64,000 nucleotides of DNA from Methanobacterium sp964452085. GTDB lineage: Archaea > Methanobacteriota > Methanobacteria > Methanobacteriales > Methanobacteriaceae. The notes beneath the pieces are model-generated. The model had not been told where the DNA came from, ran no database searches, and worked only from the letters and a program-made list of their open reading frames with translations. Positions 19,716 through 28,369 of the stretch are shown here, one piece after another. The stretch spans positions 62,001 through 126,000 of the forward strand of contig CAYVKL010000004.1 of NCBI GenBank assembly GCA_964452085.1, given 5' to 3'. The translations under genes and the position numbers were made by a program. Numbering within the stretch: the first letter of the stretch is position 1; the number at the start of each line of letters is the position of its first letter.

Positions 19716-20074
19716 ACGATTTTAATGTTAATATTATGTTCACAAGAAAATGTATTGGAATCCCGGTAAATGATGTTCGTTAAGCTGGTAAAGGAAATAA
19801 TACCGGACTCAATAAAATTTACCTTTGATTCACATGGAAAAATTAAGAGAATCCCAACAAATAATAAAAGATGACATATTGAGATTTAATTAAATTTTAA
19901 TTCAGTCCATTCGATAGTCCATCGAAAAACCGTGAAGGGACACCTTATCAAAAAATAAAGACAAATTCGCAGACACCAAACAAAAATTTAAAGAATTTGT
20001 TCTATTATTAGATTAAAAGTCCCTTCACACCCCCTCATTTTCACTAAATTTTTTTTAAGTTAAGGAATGAAAAC
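19716..20074. repeat. 359-base spacer with a long-range inverted repeat
   Basis: No supported gene. GTGAAGGGAC at 19932-19941 is repeated in inverted orientation as GTCCCTTCAC at 20019-20028, enclosing 77 bases. The structure could be an RNA fold or attenuator between peptide genes 2 and 3. Short open stretches with a cysteine (for example at about 19740) lack an RBS and look like decayed sequence. Confidence 0.4.
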
Positions 20075-20236
20075 ATGCAAATCATCAATGCCATGATTAG
20101 AGAAATTCCCGAGTGTATAATGGCAGGCCATACTGAAATTTCCATAGGTAACTGCATAGGTCCCGGATGCATCTTTTATGGTAAAAATCGTTGCATGTGT
20201 TATATTAGTGGTCATGACCTGAAGTTTTCATTTTAA
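20075..20236 (+). CDS. 53-aa cysteine-patterned peptide 3
   Basis: ATG with AAGGAATGA upstream. Cysteines C14-x12-C27-x4-C32-x7-C40-x-C42, and CIFYGKNRC shares C-x2-YGK-x2-C with CPSYGKWYC of peptide 2. The rest is dissimilar, which argues that the cysteine frame is what selection preserves. The N-terminal MQIINAMIREIPEC is a candidate leader. It is followed 144 bases later by the ABC exporter on the same strand. Confidence 0.6.
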   Translation: MQIINAMIREIPECIMAGHTEISIGNCIGPGCIFYGKNRCMCYISGHDLKFSF

Positions 20237-20380
20237 CAATATTTACGAAGTTAAATTCAAATATTACGTTTCCAGTCAAATATTATGTTTCCACTTAAAA
20301 TAATATATTAATGGTTTTTTAATTTGAATATAATTTAAAAATATCCAAAAGGTTAAAATAGGGTAAATAAAAGTAAAACT

Positions 20381-22003
20381 ATGATAAAAGAGAGTTTCAA
20401 ATACTTTTTCACTAAATTTGTAAGTAAACACGTTTTAACTCTAATTGTTATATTAGCTTTAAGCTTTTTTTCACTATTATTCTCTTTAATAAGCCCATTA
20501 CTCCTGAAAACCCTGGTTGACAATGTTTTCATCGGTAAGAACGTAAATTTGTTTATTTATATTATCATTGCCATCATCATCATGTACATTATATCCGCAA
20601 TTAGTAGTTATTTCAATGGTTTTGTAACTGGAAAACTGCAATTAATACTGTTAAAAGAAGTATCTGAAAGTGCCTTTAAATCCATTCAATTAACATCTCT
20701 TAAAACCATTCAAAACCTTAAAATTGGAGACTTATTAACTCGAATCATGGGTAACACCCAAATAGCTATTAATATACCCGTACGTGTTATTCCCCAGTTT
20801 TTCATGAGTATTGCCAGTATAACTATCCCCTTTATAATTATGCTAACCCTCAACTACCAGTTAGCCCTTATTATCATGAGTCCGGTTTTCTTATTTGTGT
20901 TATTATCATCATTCTTCGGAAAAAAGATGGAAAAAATCCAGAAAAAATTCCTGGAAATTAATGCTGTTGTTTACTCTTTCCTAAAGGAAAACTTGACCAT
21001 AATTCCCCTGGTTAAAGTTTTTAACCTAGAAAATTGGTCTCAAAATAGGTTCCACCGTCAGATGGATGAATATTATGATATTTCCATTAACTATACCAAA
21101 ACTTCCTCTTTAAACTCATCCTTGAGTTCTTTAACCATGGGAGTGCCTATTGTTCTTTTAATAATATTCGGAGGTTACATGGTAATAGATGGCACTCTGA
21201 GTCTGGGAACTTTCACAGCATTTTTATCATACACTTCCATCTTCTTTACCCCTATTTCTCAACTTTCGGGATTATGGACATCCTATAAAAGCGCTTTACC
21301 TGCTTTTGATCGTATACAAGAAGTTATGGATGTAGGGGAAGGAAATGATGGTACTCTTAATTTGAATGTTAAAAAAGGACAGATAAACCTGGAAAATGTA
21401 TGGTTCTCCTATGATAATCGCCACCTTCTGGAAGGATTCAACGCCACATTCAATAAGGGATTAAACTATATTGTGGGGGAAAATGGGAAAGGAAAAAGCA
21501 CAATACTCAAATTAATCTGCGCCCTTTATCCTGTTGATAAAGGAACCATCAAAATTGATGGTCAGGATATAAGAGATATTAAAAAAAGCAGCCTCATCAC
21601 CAATATTTCCATGATATTCTCTGATCCATATCTATTTGACGGATCAATTTCTGATAACATTAAAATTGGCAACATCCATGCATCGCCTGAAGAAATTATT
21701 CAAGTGGCAAAGAAGGTTAAAATACATGAATTCATAGAGAACACTCCCAAAAAGTATGATACTCTTGTGGGAGAGGAAGGAATAAGGTTGTCAAGTGGAG
21801 AAAAACAGAAAATCGCCCTGGCAAGGGCCGTTTTAAAAGATTCCCCAATAATTCTCCTGGATGAGGTAACCAAATCAATTGATAAAGATTCAAGAAAAAC
21901 AATTAATCAGGTAATAAGCCAATTAAAAGAAGATAAAACTATTATCATTGTTTCTCACAACATTGAAGATATAGATTATGATGGTAATGTCATATATCTT
22001 TAA
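20381..22003 (+). CDS. ABC exporter (membrane and ATPase fused), likely peptide export
   Basis: A 540-aa half-transporter: six membrane helices (about 1-300) of the exporter type, then a nucleotide-binding domain with a Walker A variant GENGKGKST (Lys for the more usual Ser/Cys before GKS), signature LSSGEKQKIALARA, Walker B IILLDEV and H-loop VSHN. There is no N-terminal C39 peptidase domain, so it would export already processed or leaderless peptides. It works as a dimer. Its position after three peptide genes on the same strand suggests that it exports them; multidrug or lipid export is the alternative. Confidence 0.8.
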   Translation: MIKESFKYFFTKFVSKHVLTLIVILALSFFSLLFSLISPLLLKTLVDNVFIGKNVNLFIYIIIAIIIMYIISAISSYFNGFVTGKLQLILLKEVSESAFKSIQLTSLKTIQNLKIGDLLTRIMGNTQIAINIPVRVIPQFFMSIASITIPFIIMLTLNYQLALIIMSPVFLFVLLSSFFGKKMEKIQKKFLEINAVVYSFLKENLTIIPLVKVFNLENWSQNRFHRQMDEYYDISINYTKTSSLNSSLSSLTMGVPIVLLIIFGGYMVIDGTLSLGTFTAFLSYTSIFFTPISQLSGLWTSYKSALPAFDRIQEVMDVGEGNDGTLNLNVKKGQINLENVWFSYDNRHLLEGFNATFNKGLNYIVGENGKGKSTILKLICALYPVDKGTIKIDGQDIRDIKKSSLITNISMIFSDPYLFDGSISDNIKIGNIHASPEEIIQVAKKVKIHEFIENTPKKYDTLVGEEGIRLSSGEKQKIALARAVLKDSPIILLDEVTKSIDKDSRKTINQVISQLKEDKTIIIVSHNIEDIDYDGNVIYL

Positions 22004-22148
22004 ATTATTAGTTTAATTCCCAAAATAACTCTAATTACCCATTTAATTTAATAGATTTATGGATTTTTAAAAAAAATATTAATATCACCTGTAACTAACT
22101 TTTCATATAAACTATAATGCTATACTTTGATGGTGGAGGAGATGGTTT

Positions 22149-23603
22149 TTGGATGTTAATGGAAGAATATCAAACTTGAATTTGGTAAACCTCACTGTAG
22201 TATTCGGAATGTTTTTATGGTCCTTCAGTGCAGGAATCGTTAACATATCCTTACCAACCATTGCCCAATACCTTGATGTAAGTACAGCCACTGTTTCATG
22301 GATAATTATTTTCCATTTACTTGTTTTAGTAAGTTTACTATTATTTTTTGGACGTTTAGCAGATTATAAAGGCCACAAAACTATTTTCATGTGGGGAGTT
22401 TTTATTTTCATCCTTTCCTCTTACATGTGTGGCATATCTACTGAATTGGGCCCTATTTTAATATACAGGTTAATTCAGGGTATAGGTTCAGCTATGCTCC
22501 TATCAGTGGCTCCTGCAATAATCTCAAAAACATCTTCAGCAAAAAGTAGGGGCAGAGCATTTGGATATATCTCCTTGGCAACAACTTTGGGTTTATCTTC
22601 AGGGTACTTGGTAGGTGGAATAGTCACTGAATATACCAGTTGGAACTGGATTTTCTTTTTAAATATCCCTATAGGTATAATGGTTCTATTGATGGCCCGA
22701 AAATTCATGCCCTCTGAAACAATAACTGTCCCTGAAGAAAATTTCGACAAAATCGGAGCTATTATTTCATTTTTATTCTTTTTATCCTTGATTTTAGCTG
22801 TTGAACCAATGGGAACTGTAGAATTTCCAATTTTCACAATTTTAGTTTTGGGAGGAATCAGTCTCTTTTTAGGATTACTATTTATTTTCTGGGAGTTGCG
22901 TCATCCCCATCCCCTAATAGATTTAAAACTTTTTTTAAACCCTTATCTTTCAATTGCTGTTATAACTGGTTTTTTAACCACTTTAGTACTCACTGGGACC
23001 ATATTTTTGGTCCCTTTTTATTTGGAACTGGTAAAGTCCTACAGCACTGAATTTGCTGGAACGTTAGTTTTCTTATCAACTCTCTTAATACTCATAGTGG
23101 CTCCCATGGCAGGATGGCTTACGGATAAATATGGTGCTAAAAAAATCAATATATTTGGTGCTATTTTACTAATAATTTCAATAGCACTCTTTACCCTTTT
23201 TGATCAAACTGCAGGTTTAATCTTTATTTTAATAGTTCTTGCTCTTCGAGCGTTATCTGATGGAATTTCTAATCCTGCTAACAGTAAAATAGTGATTAGT
23301 CACAGCCCTCAGGGAATGGAAAATACCATATCCAGTCTGCTAAATAACGCTCGTTATCTGGGACTGGTAATGGGGGTTGTGGTCTTTCAAACAATCTTCA
23401 ACCGAACCATTACTCAACACGCTCAAACACTTGAAACAACTTTACACGGAGCATTAGAGATGACTCTGCCTGTTGAAAGTCTGGTCAATGGATTTCAAAC
23501 AGCATTTTTTATTGGTATTATTTTATCAATAGTAATAGTGGTATTAACTATAATAGGTAAAGAAAATCTGGAGGAATTAGAAGAAATACTTGAGGAAAAA
23601 TAA
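22149..23603 (+). CDS. MFS drug-efflux transporter, DHA2 (EmrB/QacA) type
   Basis: A 484-aa protein with about 14 membrane helices. N-terminal SAGIVNISLPTIAQYLDVSTATVSWI and the motif A-like GRLADYKGHKTIFMWG, plus RLIQGIGSAMLLSVAPAI, are typical of the 14-helix H+-antiporter exporters. Start is TTG at 22149, with GGTGGAGGAG upstream. It lies 145 bases after the ABC exporter on the same strand and could extend the export/immunity cluster. It is paralogous in type to the gene at 38605. Confidence 0.85.
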   Translation: MDVNGRISNLNLVNLTVVFGMFLWSFSAGIVNISLPTIAQYLDVSTATVSWIIIFHLLVLVSLLLFFGRLADYKGHKTIFMWGVFIFILSSYMCGISTELGPILIYRLIQGIGSAMLLSVAPAIISKTSSAKSRGRAFGYISLATTLGLSSGYLVGGIVTEYTSWNWIFFLNIPIGIMVLLMARKFMPSETITVPEENFDKIGAIISFLFFLSLILAVEPMGTVEFPIFTILVLGGISLFLGLLFIFWELRHPHPLIDLKLFLNPYLSIAVITGFLTTLVLTGTIFLVPFYLELVKSYSTEFAGTLVFLSTLLILIVAPMAGWLTDKYGAKKINIFGAILLIISIALFTLFDQTAGLIFILIVLALRALSDGISNPANSKIVISHSPQGMENTISSLLNNARYLGLVMGVVVFQTIFNRTITQHAQTLETTLHGALEMTLPVESLVNGFQTAFFIGIILSIVIVVLTIIGKENLEELEEILEEK

Positions 23604-23737
23604 TATTTTAAAAAAAGGTCTTATATTTAATTAAGTAGTTGTCAATAACATTATTTAATAAGGCCAAATAAAAGATTAGAACCGATTTTTATTTTTTATT
23701 ATATTTTCAGGGCCAGATAATTTAATTAAATCAAAAT

Positions 23738-24703
23738 TTATGCTTGATAACTTAATAAATCAAAGTTAAAGAGTGATTTATTAGATGGGATCTCATTAAG
23801 GTATCCTAATTTTTTTTCAATTTCTAAAAATTGATCCACATTTGAAGTGTAATTACCACTGGGATCATAAATTAGAACCAAATGTTTGAAAGCTTCTTTT
23901 TGCACTTCAAGACTGGTTCCTAATTTTGAAGAGATTATTTTAATGGCTTCATCTGGGTTATTTTGGATGTAGTTGGTTGCACGTATGTGCACGCGCAAAA
24001 AACGTGCAACATCTTCTGGATTTTCTTCAATGTAATTATCTCTGGCCACCACCACACAACAGGGATGGTCATCCCACCAGTCTTCAGAATAAAGATAAAC
24101 CTCACCTTTCCCGGTGATTTTTGCTTCGGACACATATGGTTCCCATGCAACATAGGCATCTATTTTACCATTTTTCAATGAAGCGAGCATAAGTGGGGTG
24201 TTTTGTTCAATGATTTTAACATTTGAAGACGAAATGTTGTTATCGTTTAAAAAGTCTTCCAGTAGCACATCCTGCACAGATCCCTTACTGGGGATAGCAA
24301 TGTTTTTATTGATAAGATCAGACGATATGTTTGGGGAACTGTTAACTGGCACAACCAGACCACTGCCACCAGTGTTCACTGGAGCGATAATTTTAATGGG
24401 AGCACCTTGACTAATGGCTATGGTAACCGGGGCAATTCCACAGTAACCAATGTCGATTTGATCATCTTCCAGAGCTTCAATCAGTTCGGAACCTGATCTA
24501 AAAGGAACTAAATTCACAGTCAAACCTACTTTACTGTACATATTAAGAGCATCAGCAACAAAAAGGGCAGAATGATGATTACTGGGAAGGTAACCAACAT
24601 CAATAGTTGTTTCTTCAATTTGAATGTAATTATAAGAGTTATAAGATATGAAAATAATTAAAAAAGCAACACCCATTAGTTTTAGCGCTCCAATTTTATC
24701 CAT
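23738..24703 (-). CDS. ABC transporter substrate-binding protein, NMT1/SsuA-like
   Basis: A 321-aa protein with an N-terminal membrane helix (about 10-28, no lipobox) and a type II periplasmic-binding fold: VGYLPSNHHSALFVADALNMY, SGSELIEALEDDQIDIGYCGIAPVTIA, KNGKIDAYVAWEPYVSEA. This family captures aliphatic sulfonates, taurine, nitrate or thiamine precursors. The permease and ATPase genes are not next to it, so it must work with components encoded elsewhere; substrate unresolved. Confidence 0.8.
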   Translation of the reverse strand: MDKIGALKLMGVAFLIIFISYNSYNYIQIEETTIDVGYLPSNHHSALFVADALNMYSKVGLTVNLVPFRSGSELIEALEDDQIDIGYCGIAPVTIAISQGAPIKIIAPVNTGGSGLVVPVNSSPNISSDLINKNIAIPSKGSVQDVLLEDFLNDNNISSSNVKIIEQNTPLMLASLKNGKIDAYVAWEPYVSEAKITGKGEVYLYSEDWWDDHPCCVVVARDNYIEENPEDVARFLRVHIRATNYIQNNPDEAIKIISSKLGTSLEVQKEAFKHLVLIYDPSGNYTSNVDQFLEIEKKLGYLNEIPSNKSLFNFDLLSYQA

Positions 24704-24786
24704 ATTACAACCTGAATATTAAATAATTTTTATACAATTAATAAATCCATTTTTAGAATATTATAATGGGAATAAATTAATGTAAT

Positions 24787-27600
24787 TTAATCTAATAATT
24801 CTTTTAAATACATGTTAGCATCTTCATTCAATGGATTTATTTCCAGTGCTTTAATATAAGCTTTGATAGCACCATCCTTATCATCCCGGCTTTGAAGTAC
24901 CATACCCATAACTTGCCAGGCATCGTCCCAGTCAGGGCGCATTTTTAATAGTTTTTCAGATATTATTTTGCTCTCCTTGTGATTACCTGTTTGGTTTAAG
25001 GATAGTGCCATGTAATAATAAGATTCTTCATCATCTTCTCGAATATTAAGGACCTTCTGGAAGGATTCAATAGCATCTTCATGTTTACCTTCTTTGAATT
25101 GGATTATACCCATATAACGTATGGCAGTAAGGTTGTTTTCATCCATTTTAAGAGTTTTTCTAAAACATTCATATGCTTCTTTCAAATTACCATTAAAATA
25201 GAATGATTCACCTTTTCTGGCGATTTTTTCAGGATTTTCAAATTCATGATAACCTTCTGCCCCGACCATTGGTGTTTTAAGGGGGATATTTGAGGTTTGA
25301 TGATGGTTGAATGGCATATTTATGGGTGAATCAATACTTTCCCCCTTCATCATCTTCATAATAGCTTCCAGGATATAGATGGTTCCATTTTTATGAAGGG
25401 GTTTGTTATCATTACCACATTTAGGTGAGTAGATACATGTGGGGCATCCTTTACTGCACTGGCAGCTTTTAACCATATCCCTGGTAACTTCCACCAGCTT
25501 TTCCATGACCTCTACAGCTTTCTCAGCTAGACCAATACCTCCCTCATAGGCATCATAAATAAATATGGTGGCTTTACCAGTCTCTGGATGATAATTAGTT
25601 GACAATCCACCAATATCAAATCTGTCACAAAGTACAAGTAATGGAAACATGGATATAAGGGCATGCTCAGCCCCGTGGAGGCTGCCAGCATAGGAATCCT
25701 TCTTAGGGAAAATATTCTCCAATGCATCCTGGACTGATCCCGGGACACTGAACCATAAACCTCTGGTATGATACTTTAATGGGGGTAGTTCCAGGTTATG
25801 GGTGGATAAGGTTTTCCCATAAATCATAACCTTATATTTATAGAAATCCTGAGTAACCTTCACTTCACCAAAAGAAACTTTAAAATGACCTATATCGCGG
25901 GTGTTTATTTCTTTTTCAATGGAAACATCCACATTTCTAAGGGCCTGGGTGTGATATTCAACATCCATCTTTTTAACGTTTATAATACGTTTGACAAGGT
26001 CAAAACTGTCAACAATGTAGGTTTCACCTTGATTGATAAGGACAGCCCCTTCATGGGCTTCACTGTAAGCATGCTGACGGTCCATGGTCTCCATCAACTT
26101 TTTATTATGAAAAACTTTAAAATGATCACTGGTAATCTGGTCCAGGCTAATTTTCATAGCTGGATCCTCTCTTCCCACGTAGGAAAGACCATATAAAGTT
26201 TCTTTAATCATCATATGTTTGCGAATGTCTTCCCAGGTGTCGTAATCCACCTGGAAGTATTTTTCAAAATCATCCACTTTCATTGGAAGTTCTTTTATGG
26301 CACAAAAAAGGTGTCCTCTGGTTATTTTCTTATTTTCCAGATCAATCACTGCATTTTCATGTGATTTGTGGAAAAGGAATTCAGGGTGCTTCATAAGATA
26401 CTGATCCAGGGCATTTTCAAAGGCTACCATAACCACCAGAGACTCATTTTCAGCTCTGCCTGCACGTCCTGCTTGCTGCCAGGTGCTGATCATAGTTCCA
26501 GGGTAACCACTTATAATAACACTGTCCAGACTACCAATATCCAGTCCCAACTCCAGGGCATTGGTACAAGTCACACCCACCAAATTACCAGTTTTAAGTC
26601 CTTTTTCGATTTTTCTCCTTTCCTCTGCCAGATAACCCGACCGATAAGCAGTTATACGATTCACCAGGTCAGGTTGAGTTTCGTTTAGTTCCCTTTTCGC
26701 CCACATAGCAATGATTTCCGCCATTTTACGGCTTACTGTGAAGCATAATGTTTGCAGGTCATTGGTAACCATTAATTGGAAGAGGTTGTTGGTCTCCTGG
26801 TGAGTTGAAAGATCTCCCCATTTGGCAAAGGGATTATAGAGAACGAAATGCTTCTTGCCACTGGGTGAAGTGTCATTTTTCACTTCACAGAAGTTCACAC
26901 CTACCAGGTTGCGGCTGAACTCATCAGGATTAGCTAAAGTAGCAGATGAGAGAATGAACTGCGGGTAACTACCATAATGATTACAGATACGCCTTAATCT
27001 CCTTATGAGGAAGGCAACATTAGAACCAAAAACACCCCGATAGTGGTGAGCTTCGTCAATAACCACGTATTTGAGGTTTTTATAAAAACGACTCCACTGA
27101 TGATGCCACCCCATAATTAAATGCAACATGTAAGGGTTGGTAAGAATAAGACGGGAATTTTCCTTAATCCAGGGACGTATATTTTTAGGAGTGTCACCAT
27201 CATAGATATTTGGTTTAAAGTCCAAATTACAGGATGATTCCAGGTGTTTCAAAACATTTAACTGGTCATTGGCCAGTGCTTTGGCCGGGTAAATGTAAAG
27301 GGCTGTAGCATCTTCATCTCGGCTTAAAGTTTCAACAATAGGTAAGTTAAAAGCAAGAGTTTTACCAGATGCCGTTGGGGTGGTTATAAGAACGTTTTCC
27401 CCCTCTCGAATACGTTGAGTGGCATCAACCTGATGCTGGTAAAGTTTTATTCTGCTGTCATCAAGGTATTTCTGGATGGATTCCGGTAAGTTTTTTACTT
27501 CACCGTACTGTGCTTCTCTTTTATTGAGGGTTTCAATGTGTTCCACTTTACGGCTGAAGGTACGGTTACCTTCCAGAGTTTTAAGGACATTTTGGAGCAT
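24787..27600 (-). CDS. MrfA/Hrq1-like DEAH helicase with DUF1998/MZB domain and TPR tail
   Basis: A 937-aa SF2 helicase. Walker A TTPTASGKT (73-81), DEAH (182-185), SAT (219-221) and the C-terminal lobe with QQAGRAGRAENES. It is followed by the DUF1998/MZB region with the cysteine cluster SCQCSKGCPTCIYSPKCG, which in B. subtilis MrfA binds zinc. Residues about 791-937 are four TPR-like repeats, an addition I do not expect in MrfA or Hrq1. The MrfA family repairs DNA crosslinks/alkylation damage. The TPR tail probably recruits a partner. Monocistronic, 91 bases after the DUF488 gene. Confidence 0.85.
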   Translation of the reverse strand: MLQNVLKTLEGNRTFSRKVEHIETLNKREAQYGEVKNLPESIQKYLDDSRIKLYQHQVDATQRIREGENVLITTPTASGKTLAFNLPIVETLSRDEDATALYIYPAKALANDQLNVLKHLESSCNLDFKPNIYDGDTPKNIRPWIKENSRLILTNPYMLHLIMGWHHQWSRFYKNLKYVVIDEAHHYRGVFGSNVAFLIRRLRRICNHYGSYPQFILSSATLANPDEFSRNLVGVNFCEVKNDTSPSGKKHFVLYNPFAKWGDLSTHQETNNLFQLMVTNDLQTLCFTVSRKMAEIIAMWAKRELNETQPDLVNRITAYRSGYLAEERRKIEKGLKTGNLVGVTCTNALELGLDIGSLDSVIISGYPGTMISTWQQAGRAGRAENESLVVMVAFENALDQYLMKHPEFLFHKSHENAVIDLENKKITRGHLFCAIKELPMKVDDFEKYFQVDYDTWEDIRKHMMIKETLYGLSYVGREDPAMKISLDQITSDHFKVFHNKKLMETMDRQHAYSEAHEGAVLINQGETYIVDSFDLVKRIINVKKMDVEYHTQALRNVDVSIEKEINTRDIGHFKVSFGEVKVTQDFYKYKVMIYGKTLSTHNLELPPLKYHTRGLWFSVPGSVQDALENIFPKKDSYAGSLHGAEHALISMFPLLVLCDRFDIGGLSTNYHPETGKATIFIYDAYEGGIGLAEKAVEVMEKLVEVTRDMVKSCQCSKGCPTCIYSPKCGNDNKPLHKNGTIYILEAIMKMMKGESIDSPINMPFNHHQTSNIPLKTPMVGAEGYHEFENPEKIARKGESFYFNGNLKEAYECFRKTLKMDENNLTAIRYMGIIQFKEGKHEDAIESFQKVLNIREDDEESYYYMALSLNQTGNHKESKIISEKLLKMRPDWDDAWQVMGMVLQSRDDKDGAIKAYIKALEINPLNEDANMYLKELLD

Positions 27601-27692
27601 GATATTCTTCTAATGAATATATGACGACTAGGGGGTTAATAAATAAATCGGTGATTGGAATAAAGTTAAAATAATCAATAAAATTTCTATCT

Positions 27693-28175
27693 TTATATCA
27701 ATCGAACCTGATAATTACCTTCAACCTTCTCTAACTCACCATTACCCCTAATATGGAATATTTGGAAGCCATGTTTTAGGAGGGATTGACTGATTAAGTG
27801 ATGGCGATGGCATCGGTAAGGATCCTCTTCACTGCAAACAAGAACCACAGGATAATTCTCTGCAAGACTTATGAGTTCTTTTAAGCCTTGCTGGTATTTT
27901 TCATCCTTCTCTAAGAGGTGGTAAATGAGTTTGTCATTATGGTAAAACTTCTTATCCTTGGGCTTTCCCCCAATTTTATTGCCCAAATAAACATAATTGA
28001 TATTTGACTCCTGTAATGCTTTTTCCAAAGGTTTTTTGTTGAAGTGAGGGGAGTATTTGCTGTAGGGGCTGGTTCTAACATCCACCACCATGTTCCTATC
28101 TTTTTTCTGGATTGATTCCAGGAACCATGAAAACTTGTGGTTGCTGTGGCCTATGGTGAATATTTCCTTCTTCAT
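27693..28175 (-). CDS. DUF488 family protein
   Basis: About 160 aa with the family's TIGHSNHKFSWFLESI start, DVRTSPYSKYSPHFNKKPL, YLGNKIGGKP and the C-terminal VVLVCSEEDPYRCHRHHLIS cysteine/histidine block. The biochemical role is unsettled. I use the ATG at 28175, which begins MKKEIFTIGHS like its relatives; an earlier TTG is possible. Upstream of, and codirectional with, the helicase gene; co-transcription is plausible. Confidence 0.85.
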   Translation of the reverse strand: MKKEIFTIGHSNHKFSWFLESIQKKDRNMVVDVRTSPYSKYSPHFNKKPLEKALQESNINYVYLGNKIGGKPKDKKFYHNDKLIYHLLEKDEKYQQGLKELISLAENYPVVLVCSEEDPYRCHRHHLISQSLLKHGFQIFHIRGNGELEKVEGNYQVRLI

Positions 28176-28369
28176 AATTAACAACTAAAGATTTTTAAGC
28201 TAATAATAGTTTGGTGAAGTAGCATATTTGGAAGTTGTCTGGATGTCTAAACGATTCAAAGTGGGTTTTTGTTAAATGTAGGCAATAATGCATATGGTGA
28301 AAATTGTCACATAATGCTGATTTATATTTTTATGGATGTGAAGTAAGATTTTAATCTTGGGGAGATATT

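Noticed and set aside
26368..26688. 106-aa plus-strand frame inside the helicase gene
   Set aside because: It is the antisense of the conserved helicase C-terminal lobe (GRAGRAENES region) and has no RBS.
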